Origin: a virus
Virus record (IMG/VR): IMGVR_UViG_3300033153_010346
Location: 1 to 54,294 of that record
DNA: 54,294 nt
Direction: 5' to 3' (one strand)
Shown here: positions 18,014 to 27,114 of the stretch, in pieces
How the letters are laid out: every line of letters starts with the position of its first letter
Position numbering within the stretch: the stretch's first letter is position 1
The notes under the pieces: generated by a model
Seen by the model: only the letters and a program-made list of their open reading frames with translations
Database searches by the model: none
What the model was told of the DNA's origin: nothing
Translations under genes and position numbers: made by a program

Positions 18014-19891
18014 CTATACAGCCTTTGCAAAACTATTTTTTACAACCAGATCGACAGGTAAGGCGACACCTTCAATTGTGGTTTCCATGCAGTTAAGGAT
18101 AATTTCACTGGCTTCGTCTGGTTGTGAGGTTTCAACTATTACTGAATCATGCGTGGTGCTCAACAGAGAAGCATCCAAGCCCTTCTCGGCAAATTGGTTG
18201 GTCATATCAACCATTGCTAATTTTAATAGGTCAGCCGACGTTCCTTGTATTATATGGTTAATTAGTTCTCTAATAGCCGCGTAGTAACGGAATTTTGCTT
18301 GCATACTTGGGAATACCCCAAAAGGTAAGTAGCGTTTGCGGCCGTAGAATGTCTCTGTAAAACCATATTCTTTAATCTGTTTCTCTACTCTGTTCTTCCA
18401 TTTTTTAATTCCTGGATACGTTTGAAAGAATAAAGTCAAATACTTCTTAGCTTCTTCTTTGGTACAATTCAGGGTCTTAGAAATGCTCCATTCGGTAGCA
18501 CCATACAAAATGGAAAAATTGATTGTTTTCCCAATATACCTCTCTTGACTAGAAACGTTGGTCTTCTTGAAGATACTTTGTGCTGTTAGTGTGTGTAAAT
18601 CAGCGTTTAATGGATCATCCTTAAACGCTTTTAACATTTTAGCTTCTTGTGAGTCTATAGTAACAATCCTAAGCTCCATGCCTTTCCAATCAGCCTCAAT
18701 AAATTTCTTACCTCTTCTGGCTATGAACCCTCGACGTACGCTTATAACCTCGTTGTCCCGTGTTATGTTTTGTATATTTGGAGATGACGACATTCTTCCA
18801 CTATTTTTGATTTGATCAAACACTGTATGCAAAATGTATTCGACCTCACCGTTTGTAAAATTCTGGTGACACACTGCTGGGTATTTGTCGATGTAGGTAG
18901 TTAGGGCTTTGTTTATACCCCTGAAAAACAGTATGTGTTTTACAAACTTGTATAGAGAGTCAGTTTTCTTGTAACATCGACCAATGTTATGTAATGCTTC
19001 AACATCTGTCACTACACTTTGAGTTTTAGGGCTTAGTTGTAGTTGTGTATTAGGGTAAATTTTTTTGAGGTGATTCCCTACCTGTAATGGTGATCCAATA
19101 CTAATCTTGTACTTGTCCTCATAGGCCTTCTTAATTTTATCACGACACTTTTCAAGAGGAACCCGTATGTTCTTGTAATATTGTTGATCAATGCGGACAC
19201 CCATCATTTCCATGTGGGCCAAGATTGGTATTAAGGGTGCTTCTGCTTCATAATACAGTTTTTTATACTGTTTATCAATCTTGGGTTTCAATTCCTCATA
19301 TAAGTAATAAGTGAAGATAGTGTCATTAGTTGCATAGATACAAAAATCTATAGGGTCAACTTCAGCTGCATTTCCTCCTGATGCTTCTGTGAAAGTTTGA
19401 ACAATTTTATGGGGTATCTCAATGTAATGACCAATAATGGCTTTAAGTCCTGACCTGCGCTTGGCATCCCCATTCAGAAGTCTTACAGCCGTCATAGTAC
19501 ACCAAAATTGAGGGTAAAGTTGAATACCCGATTTCCATAAGACCTTGTAATCAAACTTCATGTTGTGACCTAACCACAGCCCACCAGAGGACATGATTGG
19601 GTTGAATTCTTTTACGAATTCTTTAAGGTCAGGTTGGTTTTCTCGTAGTTCTCCATCAACAGTGTGATTGAACGGTATATAGTACCCTTCCTCTGTATTA
19701 ACACAAAAACTTAATCCGAGTAACCAGCCATGATATATATCTAAGCCAGACGAGGGGAGTGCGCCTGTAGTTTCAACGTCAACTGCAATTGGTACGTTGT
19801 TTTTAATTGCAGTCTGCAGTACTTGTTTTAGTTCATCTAATTGGTCTCTCGTTGTGACTAAATTGTACTTTGGTTCTTTCCAAATTTCCAT
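18014..19891 (-). CDS. polA: DNA polymerase I (family A) with 3'-5' exonuclease
   Basis: 625 residues, without the 5'-3' exonuclease domain, as in many phages. Exonuclease motifs: VDVETTG (about 38), GHNMKFDY (about 108) and YATNDT (about 187). Polymerase motif A is ADWKGMELRIVTIDS, motif B KTINFSILYGATEWS, motif C THDSVIVE near residue 588; SSSPNIQNI precedes motif A as usual. This is the replicative polymerase candidate. It is transcribed with SSB from the minus-strand promoter near 20772. Confidence 0.97.
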   Translation of the reverse strand: MEIWKEPKYNLVTTRDQLDELKQVLQTAIKNNVPIAVDVETTGALPSSGLDIYHGWLLGLSFCVNTEEGYYIPFNHTVDGELRENQPDLKEFVKEFNPIMSSGGLWLGHNMKFDYKVLWKSGIQLYPQFWCTMTAVRLLNGDAKRRSGLKAIIGHYIEIPHKIVQTFTEASGGNAAEVDPIDFCIYATNDTIFTYYLYEELKPKIDKQYKKLYYEAEAPLIPILAHMEMMGVRIDQQYYKNIRVPLEKCRDKIKKAYEDKYKISIGSPLQVGNHLKKIYPNTQLQLSPKTQSVVTDVEALHNIGRCYKKTDSLYKFVKHILFFRGINKALTTYIDKYPAVCHQNFTNGEVEYILHTVFDQIKNSGRMSSSPNIQNITRDNEVISVRRGFIARRGKKFIEADWKGMELRIVTIDSQEAKMLKAFKDDPLNADLHTLTAQSIFKKTNVSSQERYIGKTINFSILYGATEWSISKTLNCTKEEAKKYLTLFFQTYPGIKKWKNRVEKQIKEYGFTETFYGRKRYLPFGVFPSMQAKFRYYAAIRELINHIIQGTSADLLKLAMVDMTNQFAEKGLDASLLSTTHDSVIVETSQPDEASEIILNCMETTIEGVALPVDLVVKNSFAKAV

Positions 19892-19909
19892 GATACCCTT
19901 TTAATAACT

Positions 19910-19943
19910 TGCCCCAAGCCCTTTGAACTGAGTTTGGGGCAAT
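19910..19943 (-). terminator. Hairpin between ssb and polA
   Basis: TTGCCCCA pairs with TGGGGCAA around an 18-base loop that can itself fold. There is no strong T-run after it on the minus strand, so it may attenuate or stabilise mRNA rather than terminate. Confidence 0.5.
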
Positions 19944-19948
19944 TTGTT

Positions 19949-20359
19949 TTAGAACGGCAAATCTTCATCTGAAGTGGTTGCAGCAACTTCTGGTGTTGCT
20001 TCAGTAGAGACATCAACAGTGTTGGTTGGGGCTGAAACCTCTTGTTGTTTGCGGGCAGGTTTTTGAACTAGCTGTACTTTGCTGGCTACGATTTGAGTTC
20101 TTCGTTTGCCTTCATACTCACTTGAGTCAAGTTTTCCCATGATCAAAACGCCATCGCCTTTGCTGATGTCCTGTTTTGTGATTTTGTCACGAACAGGGCC
20201 GAATGCTACAACATCAACCCAAGTGGTTTTGTCTGTCCATTCTGTTTGATCCTTTGCTTTGTACGATTCGTTTATGGCAATTGCCATATACGTATGCCTA
20301 TCACCGACTTGTAATGTGCCGATATTTCCCATGAATCGTACTTCGTTAAATCTTTCCAT
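19949..20359 (-). CDS. ssb: Single-stranded DNA-binding protein
   Basis: 136 residues with the OB fold of bacterial SSB: FNEVRFMGNIG at the start, TTWVDVVAFG and GDGVLIMGKLDSSEY in the middle, then a disordered threonine/alanine-rich linker and the acidic tip EDLPF that binds partner proteins. It coats replicating DNA together with the family A polymerase encoded downstream. Confidence 0.95.
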   Translation of the reverse strand: MERFNEVRFMGNIGTLQVGDRHTYMAIAINESYKAKDQTEWTDKTTWVDVVAFGPVRDKITKQDISKGDGVLIMGKLDSSEYEGKRRTQIVASKVQLVQKPARKQQEVSAPTNTVDVSTEATPEVAATTSDEDLPF

Positions 20360-20408
20360 TAAGGAATCCTCACTAAATTAAAGGTTAAAAACAACGAATG
20401 GATACCCG

Positions 20409-20738
20409 TTAAGGCTTAGGGGACAAGGGGCTGTCAATATTGATATAATCCTCGTCTCCAGGAACCTCACCAAAAGGAATACCACCGTCAAGCGATTGTT
20501 TACCTGTTTTTGCCCATTTATGCTTTTCCATCATTTGGGGCATTTCTAATGTTTTTGAGCTCTTGGTACCACAACAAGGAGAAGAAGTAGTTCGCCTGTC
20601 TTTGGGTCCGAATTGCTCAAATTCTTTTTTGCATTTTGGACATTTGAACGAACTTGATTTCCACTGGATTTCCGGTGGTCCACTTGTTTGTTCCCATTGC
20701 TTAGTTTTTACATTCCAAGAATACTTTCTATTTGCCAT
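20409..20738 (-). CDS. Zinc-ribbon protein (109 aa)
   Basis: CPKC at about residues 33-36 and CCG at about 55 form one zinc site; the rest is polar with a proline-rich end. The ATG follows the GTGTTATA motif so closely (four bases) that a transcript from it would be nearly leaderless. As first gene of the SSB-polymerase operon it may act in replication or transcription, but no function is known. Confidence 0.65.
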   Translation of the reverse strand: MANRKYSWNVKTKQWEQTSGPPEIQWKSSSFKCPKCKKEFEQFGPKDRRTTSSPCCGTKSSKTLEMPQMMEKHKWAKTGKQSLDGGIPFGEVPGDEDYINIDSPLSPKP

Positions 20739-20772
20739 ATATATAACACACTATTTCGATTTTTGTTCCGAT
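20739..20772 (-). promoter_or_regulatory. Putative phage promoter for the replication operon
   Basis: On the minus strand AAAAATCGAAATAGT precedes GTGTTATA (20749-20742), four bases before the ATG of the zinc-ribbon gene. TCGA-6-GTGTTATA spacing equals the copies at 6767 and 31827. Confidence 0.55.
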
Positions 20773-20774
20773 TT

Positions 20775-21623
20775 TTATAGATTTTCTTCCCATGTCCTGT
20801 ATCGTTTGTATCTGTCATAAGGGTCTATATCCATATAATTGGCTAACTGTCCTATCATCTCATCATACCCTGGTACAGCGGCTGATAAAACAGAGTTACT
20901 GGTTAAGCTTCTATCGTTGACTGGTTTTTCTGCACGAGCTATAGGAATGTCCATGTTGAAATGTTTTTGGAGTAAGAGCAGAAGGTGATATTTGCTGATA
21001 GGCGAGGAGTTTGTAACTTGGTGCAAGCCTGTCAAGTTTTTGTCTATAGCTAAGTCTATGACTCTGGCTAACTCAAAGGTTGTTATTCCACCCCACATTG
21101 ATTGCGCCCAACCTGTGATAGTTTCTTCTTGTCTTAAAACCCAATCAAATAAGCCAATCCCTTCTTTTAGTTCTGGTCCAATGATTGAAGTACGAATTGT
21201 CAGGTCTTTCTTGTTATCTAGTTCTCCTAGCGATTTGGATTGTCCGTATGCGTCTCGTGGGTCCTTAGAAGCTGATTCATCGTAGGGCCCGTTCAACCCT
21301 GAGAAAACACAATCTGTACTTAACTGAATCACCTTGATTGGAAACTCTGAAAGATAATGAGGGAGTAATGCATTAAGATAGATAGTTTCAGACTGATGTT
21401 TAGGGTTGTTGGCTTTTTGGTTTAGGATACCAACGCAATTGATAATAACATCGGGTAATACAGTCTTGTAAATTGAGTCAAATACATCCAACCGATCAGT
21501 ATTGAAATCATATTGGTCCCTTGTCATCCCTATTAGTTCATATTTACCCGTAGGCATTAGATAGTCATGTATCATATGCCCAGCCATACCATTTGCTCCC
21601 AATAACAAAATCCTTACCGCCAT
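20775..21623 (-). CDS. dTDP-4-dehydrorhamnose reductase-like SDR enzyme
   Basis: 282 residues with the NAD(P)-binding start ILLLGANGMAGHMI and the RmlD-type pattern: DVIINCVGI, TDCVFSG, and the catalytic Y-x3-K in AYGQSKSLGE. RmlD reduces dTDP-4-keto-6-deoxy sugars, the last step to dTDP-rhamnose or relatives. The true substrate here may differ. It overlaps the RmlC-like gene by ten bases, so the two probably work on one sugar nucleotide. Confidence 0.85.
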   Translation of the reverse strand: MAVRILLLGANGMAGHMIHDYLMPTGKYELIGMTRDQYDFNTDRLDVFDSIYKTVLPDVIINCVGILNQKANNPKHQSETIYLNALLPHYLSEFPIKVIQLSTDCVFSGLNGPYDESASKDPRDAYGQSKSLGELDNKKDLTIRTSIIGPELKEGIGLFDWVLRQEETITGWAQSMWGGITTFELARVIDLAIDKNLTGLHQVTNSSPISKYHLLLLLQKHFNMDIPIARAEKPVNDRSLTSNSVLSAAVPGYDEMIGQLANYMDIDPYDRYKRYRTWEENL

Positions 21624-22036
21624 TTAATGCTCCAGTCATAAAGATTTGCATCAAAACGTATATCGTCATCAATACTTTCATGCATAGGACTGTTAGAAAA
21701 TACCATTATTGTGGAATCTGGTTTTAACGATTGCCAGCCGTGTGCCATTGCGGGGGGAACAACGATGCTGTTATTTGAGCTATCAGACAAATACCACACT
21801 TTAAAATCAAACAACGAACCCTTTTCAGCATTCATCATTGCTGTCACTAGTTTAATGGCTCCATGGATACATGTTATCGCTTTATATTCTTTTTGGTGTC
21901 CATGAAAAGCCCTAACCATCCCAGTCTCAAAATTTTTACAAACGTAAACACGAGCGGGATCAAACTGACCTACTGGTACATTGATAAATGACCCACGATC
22001 ATCAAACGCAGTAAAATTAGTCCATTCTACAACCAT
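21614..22036 (-). CDS. RmlC-like cupin, sugar-nucleotide 3,5-epimerase family
   Basis: 140 residues of a cupin barrel: DRGSFINVP, DPARVYVCKNFETGMVRAFH, GHQKEYK, and PPAMAHGWQ. This is the RmlC/dTDP-4-dehydrorhamnose 3,5-epimerase pattern, including the histidine in RAFHGH. It is shorter than full RmlC (about 180), so it may be a WxcM-like isomerase. It acts with its two flanking neighbours on a nucleotide sugar. Confidence 0.8.
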   Translation of the reverse strand: MVVEWTNFTAFDDRGSFINVPVGQFDPARVYVCKNFETGMVRAFHGHQKEYKAITCIHGAIKLVTAMMNAEKGSLFDFKVWYLSDSSNNSIVVPPAMAHGWQSLKPDSTIMVFSNSPMHESIDDDIRFDANLYDWSIKWR

Positions 22037-22968
22037 TATATCTTAAACTCCACTCTCCCTACGTTTGAGTATTTGATATCCGACAAATTCTTTACACGAC
22101 CATTCTGGTAGAGGCAGATTATGTCATGTATGGTGCTTTGTAAGTCTAATTTGTCAAAATGGTTTAGGGTTGCTTTGATCTTACTATTGTCAGCTTTGTA
22201 GTTACGCTGGTCCTCAAACAGCATTTCGGTTACATTCAACTTAACATGGGGTAGGCGATCCACAATAGTTCTAGCTATATCTACAATCTTAGAATTTGTA
22301 CTCATGAGGTTATAAGTACCAAATTTGGTTGTTCTCATGTTAGCACACATGGTATTTGCAACATCTTGTACATGAACTAATGGTCGCCATTGATTTCCAC
22401 CAAAGACTGATATTTCCCCACGAACCAAGGCTCGAAGAGTTAATGTGTTGACAACCAAATCATTTCTGAATCTACCAGAGATACCATGAAGAGTACCTAA
22501 GCGGTATATGAGTGTATTTGGGCGATCCGCGAGTATCTCTTCTGCCTCAATTTTGTTTTGGGCATAAAATGACAATGGGTCTAAAGTACTCTCCTCAGTC
22601 GACAGTTTTTTACCAGAGCCATAGACTGAACAAGAACTAGGGAAAACAAGTATACCATCAAACATTTCCATTAACATCCTAACAGATTCTACATTTACTG
22701 CATACGCTGTTTGATGGTGAATTCGACATGCTTCATCTCCAACAATTCCAGCCATGTGGAAGACTACATCAAATTTGTGTTGATTGAAAAAGTTTTTCAT
22801 CTCTTGTGTATCTGTAACATCTAGGTTTTGGAACTTGATGTTTTTAAGATACTCTTTTTCATACAACAAGTTATCAATCACATAGACAGTGTGGTGGTTG
22901 TACCTGTGTAAAGTATCCACAATTGCGCTACCTATGTACCCTGCTCCCCCTGTAACTAGTATATTCAT
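22036..22968 (-). CDS. NAD-dependent sugar epimerase/dehydratase
   Basis: Start chosen at 22968 (AGGAAA seven bases before and ATGA overlap with the upstream gene); the open frame extends further but inside the neighbour. Residues 1-12 are MNILVTGGAGYIG, the Rossmann signature of extended SDRs; the S-Y-K set is seen in FPSSCSVYGSG and FYAQNKIEAE. Family members interconvert UDP- or dTDP-sugars. The exact reaction is not evident. Confidence 0.85.
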   Translation of the reverse strand: MNILVTGGAGYIGSAIVDTLHRYNHHTVYVIDNLLYEKEYLKNIKFQNLDVTDTQEMKNFFNQHKFDVVFHMAGIVGDEACRIHHQTAYAVNVESVRMLMEMFDGILVFPSSCSVYGSGKKLSTEESTLDPLSFYAQNKIEAEEILADRPNTLIYRLGTLHGISGRFRNDLVVNTLTLRALVRGEISVFGGNQWRPLVHVQDVANTMCANMRTTKFGTYNLMSTNSKIVDIARTIVDRLPHVKLNVTEMLFEDQRNYKADNSKIKATLNHFDKLDLQSTIHDIICLYQNGRVKNLSDIKYSNVGRVEFKI

Positions 22969-24086
22969 AATTGATTTCCTATTAAGAATTGAACTACTTT
23001 GTCTGACACTAATAAATCTCCATATCCCGTAGGAAGTTCCCAACTTGAGTTGGCCATAATATGAAGTGTGTGGTGAAAGTTTAGTACGAGTTTAGAACAA
23101 TGAAGAATATTTACAGCATTAACCCCAGCTACTATCGAACCCCCAGTTTCAATTACTTCTTGTCTTTCCATACTGTCTCGGAGTATAACAGAAGGGATAT
23201 TGAAGATGCATGCTTCCTCTTGAACTGTTCCGCTGTCAGTTAAAATCACTCTGGCAAACATCTCTAAAGAACCAAAGTCTATAAATCCTAGTGGTTCTGT
23301 GACAATAACTGTCTCTTGGAGTTCTTTGTACAGGTCTGGATGATGTTCTTTTGCTTTTTGTTTGGCTCTAGGGTGCATGGGGTATACAATAGGGAGTTTT
23401 GTTTCCTCTGTAAAATCAATTAATGCCATTAAGATATGTTCAAATCTTTCAGGTTTATCAACTGTTTCAGCTCTATGGCAAGTTACTAATGCATAGTTAT
23501 TCCAAGTAATACCAAGCTGCTTAAAGATAGTTGACTCCGCCATTTTACTATCATGTAATTGCAATACCTCAAAAATAGGATTACCTGTGACAAAGATTTT
23601 TTCCTTAGGAATGCCGGCCGCCAACAGATTTTGTTTACTCATTTCGGTGTATGGTAGATTGTAACTAGACACGGCATCAATTGCCCTTCTGTTTATCTCT
23701 TCTGGGACTCGTTTATCATAACATCGATTCCCTGCTTCCATGTGGTATACGGGATATCCCATTCGTTCAACTAACAAGGCACAGAGGCTGGTATTTGTGT
23801 CGCCTAGGATTAAAACTTTGTCAGGGTTCTCAATTTTAAGTATCTCCTCAATATCAATAAATGTATTCCCTATTTGGTGACCTAATTTTTTGGTTGGTGG
23901 TTTACTAACTCTGTAGTTCGGTTCTCTTATTCCTAACTCTTGATAGAACACATCGGACATCATATGTTGATCGTTTTGTTGGGTGTCTACTAAAATATGG
24001 TCACAGTGTGTATCCAATTTCCTTATAATCTCAGACAACCGAATTAGCTCTGGTCTTGTACCAACAATTGTAAGTATCTTAGTCAA
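22965..24086 (-). CDS. wecB: UDP-N-acetylglucosamine 2-epimerase
   Basis: 373 residues, full family length. Signature parts: GTRPELIRL at the start, ILGDTNTSLCA, HMEAGNRCYDKRVPEEINRR, and DSGTVQEEACIFNIPSV near residue 290. It makes UDP-ManNAc (or a related 2-epimer) for surface polysaccharides. Stop and next start overlap (ATGA). Placement among glycosyltransferases shows that the phage carries its own glycan precursor path. Confidence 0.93.
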   Translation of the reverse strand: MTKILTIVGTRPELIRLSEIIRKLDTHCDHILVDTQQNDQHMMSDVFYQELGIREPNYRVSKPPTKKLGHQIGNTFIDIEEILKIENPDKVLILGDTNTSLCALLVERMGYPVYHMEAGNRCYDKRVPEEINRRAIDAVSSYNLPYTEMSKQNLLAAGIPKEKIFVTGNPIFEVLQLHDSKMAESTIFKQLGITWNNYALVTCHRAETVDKPERFEHILMALIDFTEETKLPIVYPMHPRAKQKAKEHHPDLYKELQETVIVTEPLGFIDFGSLEMFARVILTDSGTVQEEACIFNIPSVILRDSMERQEVIETGGSIVAGVNAVNILHCSKLVLNFHHTLHIMANSSWELPTGYGDLLVSDKVVQFLIGNQL

Positions 24087-24897
24087 TGTACCCTTCTTCC
24101 CTTAAAACTTTCTTGTCTACAGCTGGGTGTAAAATTGGTTGTAATTCATCCATCCATTTCAGTTTAATAATTGCATATTCTATTGACCGTCGATATCTCT
24201 CATTGAGCACTTTGTCATTTGCAAAGAATTTCTTAGCTTGGTTGCTATGAATACGTCTGCTCATAAGAGGTAGAGGAACGCCCAAAACTTTGTGTTTGTC
24301 GGCTATCTGTAGCCAAAGATCATAATCTTGTTTGTACCGTAATCGTTTGTCGTAACCCGCAACTGAATTATACACTTCTTTGGACATGATAACTGCGGCT
24401 CCGTTTATGAAATTATTACCAAAGTCTTGTTCCACTAACTTCTTCCAAATTTCTTTGCCATCGTTATCTGGTACGTTCGCAACATCGTGCATTTTAACAC
24501 CTTGGAGAACATAGCTGGGGTCAAAAAACAACTCGCGATAGCCTGAATATGAGAATTGGGCTTTAGTATGTTTCATATAGGTGAGTTGTACTTCGGTTTT
24601 GTCAGGGTGAAAAAAATCATCACAGGCCATAGGACAAATCCAATCACCAGTAGCTTGTTGTATTCCGAAGTCCCAAGCTACGGCTACTCCTTGGTTGGTC
24701 CCCAATTGGAAGAATTTGATGCGTTCGTCAGACCTGTCCACCTCATTGTACCATTTAATAGGAAGATCTGTGCCGTCGTCAACCAAAATAATTTCCATTT
24801 CTACTGGCCCTGTTTGGAATAGGCAAGAGTCAATGGCATCTTGTACCAGCTTGGATTGTGGATTGTACACTGGGATTATTACGCTAACTTTATTCAT
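24079..24897 (-). CDS. Family 2 glycosyltransferase
   Basis: 272 residues with the GT-A start VSVIIPVYNPQ, the acidic pair in IILVDDGTD, and a further acidic site in GDWICPMACDDFFHPD, followed by the acceptor-side region YDKRLRYKQDYDLWLQ. It transfers a sugar from a nucleotide donor. No membrane segments, so cytoplasmic. It overlaps both neighbours by eight bases. Confidence 0.9.
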   Translation of the reverse strand: MNKVSVIIPVYNPQSKLVQDAIDSCLFQTGPVEMEIILVDDGTDLPIKWYNEVDRSDERIKFFQLGTNQGVAVAWDFGIQQATGDWICPMACDDFFHPDKTEVQLTYMKHTKAQFSYSGYRELFFDPSYVLQGVKMHDVANVPDNDGKEIWKKLVEQDFGNNFINGAAVIMSKEVYNSVAGYDKRLRYKQDYDLWLQIADKHKVLGVPLPLMSRRIHSNQAKKFFANDKVLNERYRRSIEYAIIKLKWMDELQPILHPAVDKKVLREEGYID

Positions 24898-25534
24898 TTC
24901 TTTCCAATATCATTAGTCCATGGCTGTATGCATGGAGTTCTTTTATTTTCCATGTTTTGGTATGTGCCAAGAAGTCATTTGTGGATTGAGTAGACCCAGG
25001 ATGATCCAAATAGTCATGGATCATAATCCACTTTCTTACTTTATGCTCATTTTTGAAATATAATGCTAGTGAATGATCATAGCCCTTATCTGAATCCATA
25101 TGAACTAAATCTACTGTTCCTATATCAACATCTAAATCATCACCATAGGTAAATTTAAATTCAATATTATTTTTTTCACAAATAAGTTTTAGCTCTTTCG
25201 CTACACACTTAGTATCAGGATGTTTGTCAGTACAATGAATACTTTTAGGTCGACCACTTATTAGGGCCCTGGCCGACAAACCTCCCGCTAATCCTAAATC
25301 TACAACTTCTTGGCATTGTGAAGCATACCACCTGTACACCGGAGCCAAGGAGCTGTTATCTTGAAAGTATAGCCCACTACATATTTGTTTGTACGATTCC
25401 TCTAAATTATACGTAAGGTTTAAGTCTCCTCCTTCCCTATCAAACTTATGATTCATAGCTACAGCCCTGTCGACATAGTTGAATGGACAATTGGGTAGAC
25501 CCGCATAATTGGGTGGTTCTTTAATTATTAGCAA
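24890..25534 (-). CDS. Class I methyltransferase (Methyltransf_24-like)
   Basis: 214 residues. EVVDLGLAGGLSARALI at about 70-86 is the cofactor loop; the later strand VDLVHMDSDKGYDHS with D-x-D-K and the histidine-rich IMIHDYLDHPGS resemble cephalosporin hydroxylase/Methyltransf_24 proteins found in polysaccharide clusters. It probably methylates a sugar or lipid-linked glycan. The substrate is an inference from the neighbours. Confidence 0.75.
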   Translation of the reverse strand: MLIIKEPPNYAGLPNCPFNYVDRAVAMNHKFDREGGDLNLTYNLEESYKQICSGLYFQDNSSLAPVYRWYASQCQEVVDLGLAGGLSARALISGRPKSIHCTDKHPDTKCVAKELKLICEKNNIEFKFTYGDDLDVDIGTVDLVHMDSDKGYDHSLALYFKNEHKVRKWIMIHDYLDHPGSTQSTNDFLAHTKTWKIKELHAYSHGLMILERNE

Positions 25535-26615
25535 GGTAGACCTCTATTCTTTCAATTAACTGACTAGCATTGGCTTTTGAAGATGTAACATTCATACTAC
25601 CACACATAAAGGCTGTTTTAATTGCATTGTCTGCTACTGATTGGCCGGCTGGTTTGGCTAATTCTTCATCAACTTTATCAGCCATTTCATCTATTTGGTC
25701 ATGTTGAAAAATTGGATAGAATGTAGTTTGATAGTTGTCCTTTTTGAACCCGTGATTGTATCGCATAAACTTATCAAATTCAGGTAGATCATCAGTGGGT
25801 GGGTTTTCTATTACAATTGGAAATGTTCCTAGTAAAGCTGCTTCAAGAGGAGGCATTCCACCCATAGCATAAATCATAAGTTTGGATGTCATAATTTCAT
25901 AGTATCTTTCCCATCCCCAAACACCACCCCTAATATCTAGCTTAACTTTAGGGTTGGTCACACCTTGTTTGAGTACTTCAAGCATTGTCCCATCACCAAT
26001 AACTGTCCAAGTTACTTTAGATTTGATTTTGTTCATCACCTGCATTAAAAGATCGTACCGTTTGATAGGCATAGCCCGTGATACTGTGATAACTTTATCA
26101 TCTTGTCTTTTTGGGCTGTACATTCTCTGTGCTGTTTCAATTGAGACTACGTCAACAGAAGGGTAGCGGATTAACAAGTCATCAACCTTGCCTAAGAGTT
26201 TGTGATGAAAATCTACTCTGCAATGGTTACTTACACTCTTCATGTGAGCGTTTTTCCACGCTTTTCCTACCATCATATAGTGGGGAATAGTGCTGGCTAA
26301 CCTTTCAGATGCAATCTCTGGATCATCCCTACTCAAACCATAGTTGGCAAAGTCAATGTTTTCCTTTACTCTCCAAGGGGGTAATACTTCTACATGGGAG
26401 TAATGCGGGATATTAAGCTTTTTAGATATAGCATCACCCACAAGTGTTACAGATTCATATGGACTGAACACTACATCTGCTTTTGTAATGGGGAGATAAT
26501 CCAAACTTTCTACCCACAATACTTTATGCCCTAATTTTTCTAGTTCTCTGGCAACAGCATCAGAAGGAGTTGAAACCCAGTCGTAGCCTCTCATTCGGGC
26601 ATAAATAATTACCAT
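25521..26615 (-). CDS. GT-B glycosyltransferase (family 4-like)
   Basis: 364 residues with a two-domain GT-B layout. The second half holds DDKVITVSRAMPIKRYDLLMQ, TWTVIGDGTMLEVL and the donor-site region GGMPPLEAALLGTFPIVIENPP, in which an acidic residue follows PP as in GT4 enzymes. It overlaps the methyltransferase gene by 14 bases and is part of the glycan block. Confidence 0.85.
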   Translation of the reverse strand: MVIIYARMRGYDWVSTPSDAVARELEKLGHKVLWVESLDYLPITKADVVFSPYESVTLVGDAISKKLNIPHYSHVEVLPPWRVKENIDFANYGLSRDDPEIASERLASTIPHYMMVGKAWKNAHMKSVSNHCRVDFHHKLLGKVDDLLIRYPSVDVVSIETAQRMYSPKRQDDKVITVSRAMPIKRYDLLMQVMNKIKSKVTWTVIGDGTMLEVLKQGVTNPKVKLDIRGGVWGWERYYEIMTSKLMIYAMGGMPPLEAALLGTFPIVIENPPTDDLPEFDKFMRYNHGFKKDNYQTTFYPIFQHDQIDEMADKVDEELAKPAGQSVADNAIKTAFMCGSMNVTSSKANASQLIERIEVYLANN

Positions 26616-26827
26616 TAATATGTTCCTTCTTTAATTCGTTGTATGGAGTCTATATTGATATTTTCTTTAGCAAAAGGTAGAAAAAATACTCCGTCCAATT
26701 GCAAAAAATATCTCATAATAGTTGAGTATCTTTCATCCCTACTCTTTGGGGTGTCAAATGATTCAACTAAAAGAGTCCCATCTTTAAGCATCATACTTAT
26801 TTTGTAGTCCAAGATAAGATCAGTCAT
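26615..26827 (-). CDS. Hypothetical protein (70 aa)
   Basis: Small soluble, acidic protein with strand-like N-terminus (LILDYKISMMLKDGTLLVE) and no recognised motif. It overlaps both neighbours by a few bases, so it belongs to the glycan operon transcript. Confidence 0.55.
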   Translation of the reverse strand: MTDLILDYKISMMLKDGTLLVESFDTPKSRDERYSTIMRYFLQLDGVFFLPFAKENINIDSIQRIKEGTY

Positions 26828-27113
26828 TTTCCATTCTTTCCCTGTGATAGATCATCATAGCGTAATTAGCTACGTCTACCATGCGTTTTTCGTTCATAGC
26901 AACTTGCATACTTTGTCTGAATCTCTCAATTTCATTTTCTGTATTATTAGAAGGATCAATACTCCCAGGCATATGCCAATTTGCTTTTCCTTGTTTTGCG
27001 CATTCATCCAATCTTTCTTGCATTGCCGCAGAAAAAGATACCACACCTAGAATAGTGGCTTGCTCGTTTGACATATTCGATGTAATTTTTTGTGGTTGTA
27101 CTTTGTTGTCCAT
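26820..27113 (-). CDS. Hypothetical helical protein (97 aa)
   Basis: Mostly helical and polar (SAAMQERLDECAKQGKAN, then IERFRQSMQVAMNEKRM). It ends with a tyrosine/methionine-rich helix. No domain recognised. It sits between two glycosyltransferase genes with overlaps or a single-base gap. Confidence 0.55.
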   Translation of the reverse strand: MDNKVQPQKITSNMSNEQATILGVVSFSAAMQERLDECAKQGKANWHMPGSIDPSNNTENEIERFRQSMQVAMNEKRMVDVANYAMMIYHRERMEND

Positions 27114-27114
27114 T

